From Polyrhizophydium stewartii (lineage: Eukaryota; Chytridiomycota; Chytridiomycetes; Rhizophydiales): 17,835 bases of DNA. A program made the translations under genes and the position numbers. The notes under the pieces are model-generated. The model saw only the letters and a program-made list of their open reading frames with translations. It had not been told where the DNA came from and ran no database searches. Below, piece after piece: positions 1-8,917 of this stretch. Within the stretch, counting starts at the first letter, position 1, and the number at the start of each line of letters is the position of its first letter. The stretch lies in NCBI GenBank assembly GCA_027604665.1, contig JADGIZ010000255.1, positions 1 through 17,835 on the forward strand, in the 5' to 3' direction.

Positions 1-63
1 CAGGGCGCCGGCGAGCACGGCGTCCGGCGCGAGCGGGTTGGCGGTGTGGTCCGAGTCGGCCAT
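1..63 (-). CDS. 5' end of an unidentified gene, cut by the window edge
   Basis: An ATG on the minus strand at 63-61 opens a frame of 21 codons that runs off the window edge without a stop. The predicted N-terminus begins MADSDHTANPLAPD and is polar then alanine-rich. It lies 287 bp downstream of the NDUFA13 stop on the same strand, so it is probably the next gene, not another exon, because the NDUFA13 model is already complete. The frame is also open upstream of the ATG in the part I checked, so an upstream exon is possible. I do not recognise the product, and too little is visible to assign one. Confidence 0.35.
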   Translation of the reverse strand, partial: MADSDHTANPLAPDAVLAGAL

Positions 64-350
64 GGCTGAGATGGCGGTTTCCAGGGTAACATGCAATCGC
101 CTGTCGTCGGCCTGCGAAACTGGGCCAGGACGGGCAGAGCCTTGAGAGCAAGTCGGCTCGCCCTGTGCTTTGGTGCGACTTGTGGGCTCGCCCGACGGCA
201 CTGCCATCAGATCACCAGAACGTCTGTGGAGACGCCTTGCAACAAGCGTCCGGTGCATTCCAAGCAACCAGCACATGGGATATACAGATGCTGGCGGTTT
301 TCAGGCCGCGATGGGTAAACATTAGCATAGTTAGGTGGCCGACATCAGCT
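64..350. other. Intergenic region between two minus-strand genes
   Basis: This 287-bp stretch holds the 3' flank of NDUFA13 and the presumed upstream region of the gene entering at position 63. I see no conserved coding segment, RNA gene or repeat in it. Frames open across it on both strands have no recognisable motif. Confidence 0.5.
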
Positions 351-1455
351 TCATTTGCCGAGAGGATGTTCCTTTGTGAAGTCCTCGCGATGATGGTATG
401 GCGGGTTCTGTGCGCACCGAGGCGGGTATCGTCAGGATCTATGTCCATGCAGACTCCATATGCAGGCGTTTTGCATGTGCGCACCTTTGTGAGCATGGTC
501 GATCCGCGCCACCACTGCGGGCTCAGAACCGAGTAGGATTCGCCCTCAGCCTCCTTGGGCAGGAAGACGAACGAGGGTTGAACGAAGCGCTGGGTGTTGT
601 AGACGGACTCTGCCTGGGATGGGTCTGCAACGCCGTACTTGCCGAGGCCCTTGACGGGGGCCTTGAGATCGCCGGCGGACCAGTCTGGGACATCCTTCAT
701 GATCTCGGCCTCGCGGGCCTTGACCTGCTGCATGCGGCGGACAATGTCGCGGTCCGCTTCGGCCTGCAGCATCGGGGCAAGATGGATACGTGCCCAGGCA
801 GCCTCACGGCGGAGCTCACTGCGTCATCGGCGGCCAGAGCAGGGGAGAGCGAGGTCGAGACCGCCGCTGGTCAGCCAAGCCTTCAAGTGCAGCGACATGG
901 TTGCGCTGACGTGCAGCGGGCCAAGGCGGCGTGCGTGTGCATCAAGCGATCTCCCGTGCCGTTCAATTCGACAACGTCCAGAAGCTGTACGTTGCCTGCA
1001 GCCCAGCGAGCAACCGCTGCCGCTGCCGCCGGGCTGGAGAGCAACGCAGCAGCGACAGAAAGAGATCCACTCAGCGGCGGCCGAGTCGCGAGCCGCCGTT
1101 GGGCGGGGCCAGCTGCCTGGGCCAGGCAAACGGCTACACAGGCGCGTGCTCGTGTGCGCTGCGTGCGGGTACGCTGTGCGGCCGGTGGGCGGCTGGCGCA
1201 CTCGGCCTCGCCCCAGGTGGGCGTCCGCGCGTCGGCGGCAGCAGACGGATCCAACGACGATGAGAGCGGGGTGGTGCGCTTGGCCGCGGCTCACCGGTTC
1301 TCGGCATTGGCCTTGGCGAGACTGTTCCAGCCGTACACCATGATTCCGAGGACGCCGAGGATCATGACGGCGCCTGACGGGCCGCGCGCCGGCAGGTAGC
1401 GCTTGTAGTGGACCGTCTCGGGGAAGCCGCCCGCGGGCGGGAGGTCTTGCGACAT
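351..1455 (-). CDS. NDUFA13: NADH:ubiquinone oxidoreductase subunit NDUFA13 / GRIM-19 (B16.6), 3 exons
   Basis: An accessory subunit of mitochondrial respiratory complex I, embedded in the inner membrane. Exons are 1455-1295, 818-485 and 407-351, giving 183 aa. Exon 1 starts MSQDLPPAGGFPETVHYKR, the family's N-terminal DxPPxGG...YKR...P.RG signature, followed by the single membrane span (about residues 29-43). Exon 2 continues with ELRREAAWARIHLAPMLQ and the EADRD...R block, then VPDW and VYNTQRFVQPSF, as in fungal orthologues. Exon 3 supplies the C-terminus NPPYHHREDFTKEHPLGK and a TGA. Intron 1 is 476 bp (GTGAGC...GCAG, phase 2); intron 2 is 77 bp (GTGCGC...CACAG, phase 0). The protein is longer than the 144-aa human one because of a segment after VPDW and a C-terminal tail. 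Splice sites are read from motif continuity. The gene is divergent from the PCS60-type gene. Confidence 0.9.
819..1294 (-). other. Unusually long first intron of NDUFA13
   Basis: This 476-bp intron is several times longer than most other introns in the window. It begins GTGAGC and ends GACGCAG. It is GC-rich and low in complexity (CGG/GCC-rich), with open frames on both strands that show no family motif. Codon continuity across the junction (a split CG|T arginine codon) matches the conserved ENR-ELRRE segment, so no coding exon is needed inside it. It may hold regulatory sequence or a non-coding transcript; nothing specific is visible. Confidence 0.6.
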
Positions 1456-1581
1456 GCTTGTGATTACAGGTAAATGCGCCAGCAGCATTTTCGCGAATGC
1501 GCGGCGACCTGAGGGCGATGCTGATGACGTTGAGAGGGGATTCCAGCTCAAGGCCGACCCTCGTTTGCATCATCCGCCACC
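1456..1581. promoter_or_regulatory. Shared divergent upstream region, NDUFA13 / PCS60-type gene
   Basis: Only 126 bp separate the two divergent start codons, so both 5' UTRs and core promoters must overlap here or extend into the genes. The plus-strand start sits in a near-ideal Kozak context (CCGCCACCATG). No TATA box was recognised. The bidirectional-promoter role is inferred from gene orientation. Confidence 0.5.
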
Positions 1582-3568
1582 ATGCCACCGCACAAGAACC
1601 TGGTCGAGATCCTCAGCGACTCGTTCGCGCCCGCGGTCATCCTGCCGGCGACTGGCAGCGGCCAAGGCCCTGCGCACAAGCTGTTCTACTCTCAGCTGCG
1701 CGCGGCGGTCAAGCAGCTGCAGCAGCAGGCGCCGTTTGCGCAGCTTGTCCCCGGCACGGCCGTGACGTTCCTGATCCCCAACAGCCTCGAGTTCATTGCC
1801 GTCTTCTTTACGATCGTTGCGCAGCGCGCGGTGGCCAACCCGCTCAACCCGGCGTACACGGTCGACGAGATTGTGTTCTACCTCAAGGACGTTGAGCCGC
1901 GCGTTGTGGTCATCCTGCGCGATGCGCCCAACGCCGCGACGGTGCGCGAGGCCGCGCGCCAAGTCGGCGTGCCCGTGTACGAGGTCTCGCTCGAGCTTGT
2001 TGCCAAGTACGGGCCGGCCGGGCCCGACGGCGCCGCCGACGGCCCCGCCCAGCCGCAGCTCCAGCGCCGCCTGTCGCGCCTCCCGACCGCCACCATCAGC
2101 GCGACTCCCGTCGACGCCGTGCTCGCGACGAGGCCGCTCGACGGCAACGCTGACCCACTGCTCAGCACCGCGCCGCCCAAGGCGCCCGCCGGCACGCGCT
2201 CGCAGCCAGCGTACAACCCGGACGACGTGGCGCTGTTCCTGCACACGAGCGGCACCACCGGTCGGCCCAAGGGCGTGCCGCTGTCGCACCGCAACCTGCT
2301 GGCGTCCATCAACAACATCGTTGCAACGTACCACCTGCAGCCCTCGGACGCATCGTATTTGGTCATGCCGCTGTTCCACGTACACGGCCTGATCGGCGTG
2401 CTGCTCTCGACGCTCCTCTCGGGCGGCACCGTGATCGTGCCGCCGCGCTTCTCGGTTACCCGCTTCTGGGGCGACTTCGTTGACCTCGGCGCGACGTGGT
2501 ACTCGGCCGTCCCGACAATCCACCAGATGCTGCTGCTCAAGGCCGACGAAACGTACCCAGGCCACAGCGGCGCCCTGCGCTTCATCCGCAGCTGCAGCGC
2601 GAGCCTGTGAGTCCGCCGCACGCCCACCTGTTCCCTGCCTGCTGCGCGTCGGCTGGCCGGGCCGCTTCCGCTGCCTTGGCGGGTGGCGATGCGAAATCAC
2701 CCGATGATGCCATCGTGCTCAAGAGCCGCATGCGCCTCGGATGACGTGCTCGCGCACGCCGGACGGCCGATGCCCAGCGATCGCTGACACCCGCGCCACA
2801 GCGCACCCGCGACGATGCTCGAGCTCGAGCGCCGCTTCCGCGCGCCCGTCATCGAGGCGTACGCCATGACCGAGGCGGCGCACCAGATGACGTCCAACTT
2901 TCTGCCCCGCGGAATGCGGAAGCCCGGCTCCGTCGGTCGCGGCCGCGGGGTCAACGTGCGCATCCTCGACGAAAACGGCAAGCAGCTGCCTCTCAAGGGC
3001 ATCGGCGAGGTTTGCGTCAATGGACCCAACGTGTTCTCTGGTGCGCAGTCCACACCGATCCTCTGCACATCGACGCAACGCTGACTCGAGCTTGCACCAT
3101 CCAGGCTACCAGAATAACCCAAAGGCAAACGCAGAGTCGTTCCACTTTGACGGCAAGCAGCCCTGGTTCCGCACCGGCGACCTGGGCTTCATTGACGAGC
3201 ACAAGTTTGTTGTCCTCGTCGGCCGCATCAAGGAACAGATCAACCGTGGCGGTGAAAAGATATCGCCCATCGAGATTGACCAAGCGCTCCTGACGCACCC
3301 GGCTGTTGCCGAGGCGGTGGCTTTCCCAGTCTCCAGCGCCGTCTACGGCCAGGAAATCGAGGCCGCCGTGGTCCTCGACTCATCTGGAGGCGCTTCGGTG
3401 ACCGAGGCAGACCTGAAGGCCCACATTTCGGCAAAGCTGGCAGCATTCAAAATCCCGAGGACCATCTATATCGTCGACCTGCTGCCGAAAACCGCCACCG
3501 GCAAGGTCCAGCGCCGCATTGTCGCAGAGCACTTTGCCAAGGCCATCCCCCAAAAAGCAAAGATTTGA
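1582..3568 (+). CDS. PCS60: Peroxisomal acyl-CoA synthetase, Pcs60 type (oxalate-CoA ligase-like), 3 exons
   Basis: An ANL-superfamily (AMP-binding) enzyme that adenylates a carboxylic acid and transfers it to CoA; the yeast relative Pcs60/Fat2 acts on oxalate. Exons are 1582-2606, 2802-3040 and 3105-3568, giving 575 aa. Visible motifs: the P-loop TSGTTGRPKG (residues 222-231), MPLFHVHG, the A5 motif as YAMTE (362-366, Ala replacing the usual Gly), WFRTGD (442-447), the hinge region VGRIKEQINRGGEKISP (460-476), and PKTATGK with the catalytic lysine near 555. The C-terminus is AKI, a variant type-1 peroxisomal signal known from yeast beta-oxidation enzymes. Introns are 195 bp (GTGAGT, phase 2) and 64 bp (GTGCGC, phase 1); joining them restores SASLAPATM and NVFSGYQNNP. 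The substrate is inferred from the family. Confidence 0.92.
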
Positions 3569-3766
3569 GTTTGAGCACGAACCAGGCTGCGATTGCACAA
3601 CGGGCGTCCTCCCCAAGGACACAATCCTTTTGCCTGAAAATCACGGTCAAATAACAGCAATAGCACCAAGCTCGAAGTGGAAGCGTGTCAGTCTATTATT
3701 TGCATAGTGGGTGTCGGCGCGCTCCCAATCAGTTTGCCTCAAGGGTATGACATCTGCGACTGGATG
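3569..3766. other. Convergent intergenic region
   Basis: 198 bp between the stop codons of the plus-strand ligase and the minus-strand Abp2-like gene, so it holds both 3' ends. It is more AT-rich than the flanking coding sequence, including CAAATAACAGCAATAG near 3648-3663. No canonical AATAAA was identified on either strand, and no hairpin stood out. Confidence 0.45.
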
Positions 3767-5009
3767 TCAGGTTGTTTTCTCCATTTCTGTTGAGGCCTCG
3801 CCGAAGGACTCCGGCAACGCCATCATGCCAAGATGACCGGCTCTACTTTTCGGCCGCATCTGCATGCTTTCGTGGTACGGGCCGTGATGAGACTGACTCT
3901 CTGCAGCAAAACCTCGCGAGCGCGCCGGCGACTGCGCCGACGTATCTTGAGACTGTGCTTGCGAGACATAGGCATGCGATGTGTTCTCCACAAAATCAAC
4001 GGGAGTTTTGAGAAAGATATCGAAATGATGCTCTGCGAGATATCGATGTGATGAGTACCCGCCCTTCAGGATCGCGAGGTGGCGAGGCTGAGTAGGCTCA
4101 CACACCTGTGTAGAAACGTTTGATGCGAGACGCGATGGATGTGGCTTTTTGGCAGTCAAACCCAAGCATTTCCGTGAGGCGGCGCCACGTAGGCAGCTGC
4201 TATATGCACGGCTTGAGTCAACTGTCTTGTCCAAACCATATGCTTTGCAGTCAACAAGGTAATCTTACCGACTCGTCCCCGCCAAACGAAGATATCAAGC
4301 TCAGCATCTGCCCAATGTCGAGCCGCTTCGACTGCCAACGGAGTGGTGCGTGGAACGCCGTGATGTGACGTGCGACCGGGATAGGGCAGTTGCACAAATC
4401 ACTCTGGTGATGCAAGTAGAGGAACGAGAGATAACGTCGCAGCAAATGGAAGTCGCCAAAGATGTCGTTGTCCGCCAATTCGGCACCAATGACGCCTTCG
4501 CAATCCTCGGCTTGCGAGAAGCCAGGATACTCCTGGTCTGTGTGCGAGCAGTCGCTATAAACCGATGCGCAGTCACTGTCGCTACCAGCGCAGCTGCAGC
4601 AGTCGCACTCGAAATCGAAGCCTTCGCAAGGCCGGGATAGGATGGTTGCCTCAATTGGCGCGACCTGGATCGTCGGATGGGGCGGCGATAGTGGCGTTGG
4701 AAGATGCGCCCACTGCCGTGGCGGAAGGAAAGGTGCTCCGGGGGCCAGCGACATCTGCGGATACACGGCGTTCCGCTCCTCTGCGACAAACTCTGGCGCC
4801 GAACCTAATCTTTCTCGTGCGGTCGATGAGCGGCGCCGCTTGGGAACTCGTTGGAGTGGAGGAGGCATGCATTGCAACGGAGACGGAGGCGCAACGCGAG
4901 AAGCCTTCGTATCGCCGCCGCCGTCCCTGACGTCGCCCGCTGTCTCGCATGCGCCGGGGTATTGAGCGGCCGGAACACGCACGTGGTGTGTCGTTGTAGG
5001 ACGAATCAT
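3767..5009 (-). CDS. Probable nuclear DNA-binding protein with ARS-binding-protein-2 (Abp2)-like domain, 3 exons
   Basis: Exons are 5009-4269, 4196-4106 and 4032-3767, giving 365 aa. Introns are 72 bp (GTAAGA...AGCAG, phase 0) and 73 bp (GTGTGT...CGCAG, phase 1). The joined C-terminal half (about residues 195-300) reads as one helical domain: RRYLSFLYLHHQ, LDIGQMLSLISSFG, PTWRRLTEMLGFD, IASRIKRFYTEHHFDIFL. This pattern (a Phe/Tyr-rich helix, a helix before W..L...LG, then R.KR....H.D.F) resembles the fungal Abp2 family, whose fission-yeast member binds replication-origin sequences; the comparison is from memory. The N-terminal part is proline-rich with a basic KRRR at 57-60 (possible nuclear signal), then an acidic patch with eight cysteines (C.CC.C). 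The start is uncertain: the frame is open up to an ATG at 5276, which would add 89 residues including a hydrophobic stretch unlikely in a nuclear protein. Confidence 0.62.
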
Positions 5010-5598
5010 GCTTGGCACCGCAAAGGTTGTAGAAGGCTGCTCTGGTGGGAACGTTGCTCGCGCGCGCTGGGTGGAGCACGCGCGGGGAGGGGGGCTTGCG
5101 CCTTTTGAACGCTCTCGCGCCGAGCGCCTGCCCCCAGCAGCGCGCGGAACAACGCTCCCGACGAGATACACCCAGCAGGCGCACACATACAACACCGCCG
5201 TGGGCGGTTGCGCAGGCATGGAACGATCAATCCTCGCTGCTCCGCCCATCAAGATCTGAGCTGCGGGAAGGCGCATCAGCGCAGGGTTTGCTGCCGGAGT
5301 TGCACGCCAACGGCCAACTCCGCGGCCCCGCGAGTCCGCCGCTTCGGCGGCATCGCCTTGAAAATCAATTTGCTTGAGCGAACTTGATCATGGCTCGACT
5401 GCGTGGGGAGGGCCGCCCACCCGCCGCACCATGTCCGTGCGCTTCGGACACCCATCTTTGCGTCGCTTGCATCCCGTGTTGTTCCGACGCGGGTCGCACA
5501 ACCGCGGCCGCCGCGGGCCAGCGCGTCGTCGGCCGCCGCGTCGTGCCAGCAACACAGCGCCGGCGAGATCTGACCCGCAAACTGCGCAACTCGGCGCA
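5010..5598. promoter_or_regulatory. Divergent upstream region, Abp2-like gene / tubby gene
   Basis: About 590 bp of GC-rich sequence between two divergent starts. The minus strand keeps the Abp2-like frame open to an ATG at 5276-5274, so part of this may be coding or 5' UTR. Plus-strand ATGs at 5391 and 5431 open short frames without recognised motifs and could be upstream ORFs. No promoter element was identified. Confidence 0.4.
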
Positions 5599-8500
5599 AT
5601 GATGTCCAGCGACCAGCGTGTGTTTTCGCAGCTCACGCGGCAAGGGACCGCTGTCTGGCGGCACTGAGTGTGCCAAGACAGGCCCGCTCGATGCTGTCGC
5701 TGACTGCGACCGGCGTGCCAACACACCCGCTCCGTACCTCGCGTCTGACCCTCTCAAACTCCCCCGTATTCTGCCACGGCACAACAAAAGTTTCGAAGAT
5801 CACAGACGAGCATCGCTCACAAGTCAAGACGCTGAAGAAGGAGCTCAAGGCGTGGGAGCACAAGTTTGTGGACGACAATGGCCGCAAGCCCGACAAGCAG
5901 GACATTGCCGGCGTGCCTGAAATGGGTGTGTTTTCAGCAAGCCGGCTGGCTTCTTGCCCACATCTCTAACTCGGCCGTCTTCTGCGCCAATCCGTACCAG
6001 CAAAGAAGTACAAGTACTACGCCAAGCTGAAAGCTGCTGTTGACAAGGCGGATACGACATTGTCGGCTGCCGACATGACCACCCCGACGGCGCTCACAGC
6101 GCAGCCTGCGGCGACCACGCCGTCAAGCACGGCAAGCCGATCTGGAGCGTCGAGCGAGCAACTCGTGGGCAACCAGATTCCACCGTCTCGTCTATCTCTC
6201 CCTCGGCCGCCGGCCGATCTGCAGACAAAGCGTGCTTCGCAAAAGCCTCGGGGCACGTCAAACCGCCGAGCCGAAAGTGGTCTTGAGCAGCAGAGCGAGC
6301 CTCTAAAGGAGTCGACGCCGCGAGTCTCTGTAGGAGCCGAAGCCGTGCCACACCAGCCGCAGCCATTGCAACAGCCAGGCACAGCTCGTGCCCCATCAAC
6401 CAAAGCGTCGATCCTCGACAAGTCGTACTTGATATCGGCGGCAACGCTATCGTCGACTAATTCATCTGTCGGAGGCCCCGCCGATGCTTCTTCACCGCTG
6501 TCTCATCTTGCCGCACAGAAAAAGTACAACGACGCTGTGGCTGCTCCGGCCCAAATCGCCGAAACGCAGGCCACGCGGCAGCGTGGCAAGAAGACAATAG
6601 CTTCTGGGGCAATGACGACCGCCGACTTGGGCCAATCAACAAACAAGTTCATGCGTCGTATTCAGCAGCAGCAGGAAATCAACAAAACCAGCCAGGAACT
6701 GCCGGTCGTGAGTGACTCGATGCGCTCCTTGCAGCAAGGTGCATTGTGTTGGGCTTGTTTCGGCTGTCGCTTCAAAATCATCGCGCTCACATCCGTCGCC
6801 GGCCAGGTCCTGAGCCAAAAGCCGACGAGGATGAAATCGATGGCATGTTTGCAAATGTCCCAGGGTACTCTGTCGCAGGCGCGAGGCTCACTGACGAAGA
6901 TCTTCTCGACGGAGTCGATGTTTCCGGCATGACCGCGATACAAGTCCAAGACTTCCTCAACCGACGCCGCCAAATCATGGGAATCCAGAAACAGCCGCAG
7001 CAGAACTCGCAGTCGCGAAACTCGCTCACAACTCGCTCGGTAGGCGACCTTGCTCGCGAGTCGGCGCCTGAGCCAATCAGGCATTCCACCGAGACGGCCG
7101 GTCAAGCCAAAGTCCTGCTCCAGGCGCAGACAGCAACGGTCATCTCAGTTGCATCGACCGGCGAAGAGCCCTCTGATTCGGCGACGACGCCCTCGGGATC
7201 CATCGCGCGACCTCAACAGCCTGCTGATCGCGATGGGCGCCCGCTCCCGCGCTCGGAACAAGGTACAAACAAGGCAGAGCGCTCGCCTTTACCAGAGCGA
7301 CCCATGGCTCCCAAAAAGACGGGTTGGTTCGAAGGCAGCAACGATCCTGATGAAACAGCAGTCCTCGGCGCTCGAGCAAATGGCCCTCACTTGGACGGCG
7401 CATCCAACCAATCTCTTTCGTCAAAGTCGTCTGCGGTTGCCGATGCAACCCAGGGCCCGCCTGTCGCAAAGCACGGGTTCACGGCCGAACTGCAAGGCTC
7501 AAACGACTCAACTTGCGACACTGGCGCTCTCCCAGGCAGGAAAAGCAGCTCCCAGGATGTCTCGCCGGGCTTGGGCACCTCGCCACTTGGCCGGAGCGAC
7601 GAGGAGACCTCACCCACGGTCGTCACTGGCGATGCGATCCAGCCCGTGACCTCAAACCAAGCCAATATACCCGAACTTGCGTCGCCGACCGCACAGACGC
7701 CTGGAGGCAACGTCATCAACGTCTCCAAGCTGCCTTCGATTGTGACCAGCAACTTTTTCCTGTGGGTTGCTACTTGCACCTCGGATATGAGCAGAGCTCA
7801 TTTGTTTGCTTACGTGCCTCGAACGCGCACCTGCTTCTCGACCCAGGCGCTTGCAAAGGGATGGAGTGCTACGGTGCCGCCTCACGCGCCGCAAGAACCT
7901 TCTCGACAAGGCAAACCCAACCTATCTGCTCTTCAACGAGGTCGAAAACAAGTTCCTCTTAAGCGCTCGAAAGAAGCTCATCTCCAAGTCGGTCAGCTTC
8001 ATCATCTCTGATAGCCAGGAGGATATTAGCAAAGACTCGCCGCACTACCTCGCCAAGCTAAAGTACGCAGTGCACAGCGCTTGTTTCTGAAGATGCGCAT
8101 TCAGCTGACGTATCATTGTAACTGACCCACTGCAGAGCCAACTACAAACGAAACAGCTTCATTCTGACCGACGCACGGAGCGCAAACAAGCAGCGCGATT
8201 TGGCATGCGTCAACTATGTATGAGCACGTATGGTGTCAGCAGGTAGCCGTGAATTTGAATCTAACGCATTCTTTGCAGAGCAAGAACGTGCTCCCACGAG
8301 AGCTTCAAGTTGTCGTCTCCGCGACCGAAATCGATGAGAATGCGGTTAGTGCCTTGCTAGAGCACGCTACGTCTTTTTTGCCAGAAAACTCATGCAGCAT
8401 GCAGGAGTCTGGCTTCTCGACCGACATCATGGCCGACCTCAAGTCAAAGAGTACCAACAAGCTGCTTTTTCTGAAGAACAAGACACCGAGATGGAACGAG

Positions 8501-8798
8501 GCAACACAATCGCACTGCCTCAACTTTGGCGGCCGAGTCACTCAGCCCTCGATCAAAAACATGCAGCTCATCACGGATGAAGATGGTGAGCGACACTTCT
8601 CACTCTTTGGCTTCAGCTTCTTTGCTGACATATTCGCTGCGGCACTGAACTTTCCATGCGGACTCAGAAAACTATATTGTGCTGCAGTTTGGCCGCTGTG
8701 GCCCTGATCTGTTCACACTCGACGTGCGCTGGCCCATGACCCCTGTCGAGGCGTTTGCCATTGCTCTCTCCACATTCGAAGCCTACGACAGTACGTAA
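5599..8798 (+). CDS. Tubby-like protein with N-terminal Sld2/RecQ4/FAM13-like helix motif, 8 exons
   Basis: Exons are 5599-5617, 5791-5925, 6001-6738, 6807-7761, 7847-8062, 8136-8217, 8279-8585 and 8668-8798, giving 860 aa. The C-terminal tubby domain (about 610-860) is clear once spliced: [27 protein letters not shown] (phosphoinositide-contact region), [71 protein letters not shown]. Tubby domains bind PI(4,5)P2 and, in TULP3-type proteins, bring cargo to cilia. Residues 19-65 hold [17 protein letters not shown] and [12 protein letters not shown], the helix motif seen near the start of Sld2/Drc1, RecQL4 and FAM13. The middle is long, polar and Ser/Gln/Pro-rich, apart from a short structured-looking stretch near 299-355 ([18 protein letters not shown]). 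Introns are 61-173 bp. Exon 1 (MMSSDQ) is the weakest call; an in-frame ATG at 5691 is the alternative start. The stop at 8796-8798 overlaps a donor-like GTACGTAAG, so a further exon cannot be excluded. Confidence 0.85.
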
Positions 8799-8830
8799 GG
8801 CCGAGCGCAGTCTCCCCACATCAGCTCGCC

Positions 8831-8836
8831 AATAAA
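8831..8836 (+). terminator. Candidate polyadenylation signal of the tubby gene
   Basis: AATAAA lies 33 bp past the tubby stop codon and about 80 bp before the next start. Its position fits a 3'-end processing signal, but fungi use this hexamer loosely, so the role is inferred. Confidence 0.4.
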
Positions 8837-8917
8837 CACGCGCAAGAGGCCGCACCTAAACTCTTTTCGCCTGCTGTAAAGACCTCCGGGGCCAGCTCGA
8901 TCGAGTCTTGCCCTCAA

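Noticed and set aside
398..1399. Long plus-strand open frame (333 codons) over the NDUFA13 locus
   Set aside because: It runs antisense through two conserved NDUFA13 exons and a GC-rich intron and has no recognisable motif.
1570..2700. 376-codon minus-strand open frame opposite the acyl-CoA ligase
   Set aside because: Its composition is almost all Arg, Gly, Val and His, as expected for the antisense of GC-rich coding sequence; the plus strand carries the conserved AMP-binding motifs.
8791..8881. Possible extra 3' intron of the tubby gene from donor GTACGTAAG at 8791
   Set aside because: The next acceptor (8881) would lead into sequence overlapping the kelch signal peptide, and the tubby domain is already complete at the in-frame TAA.
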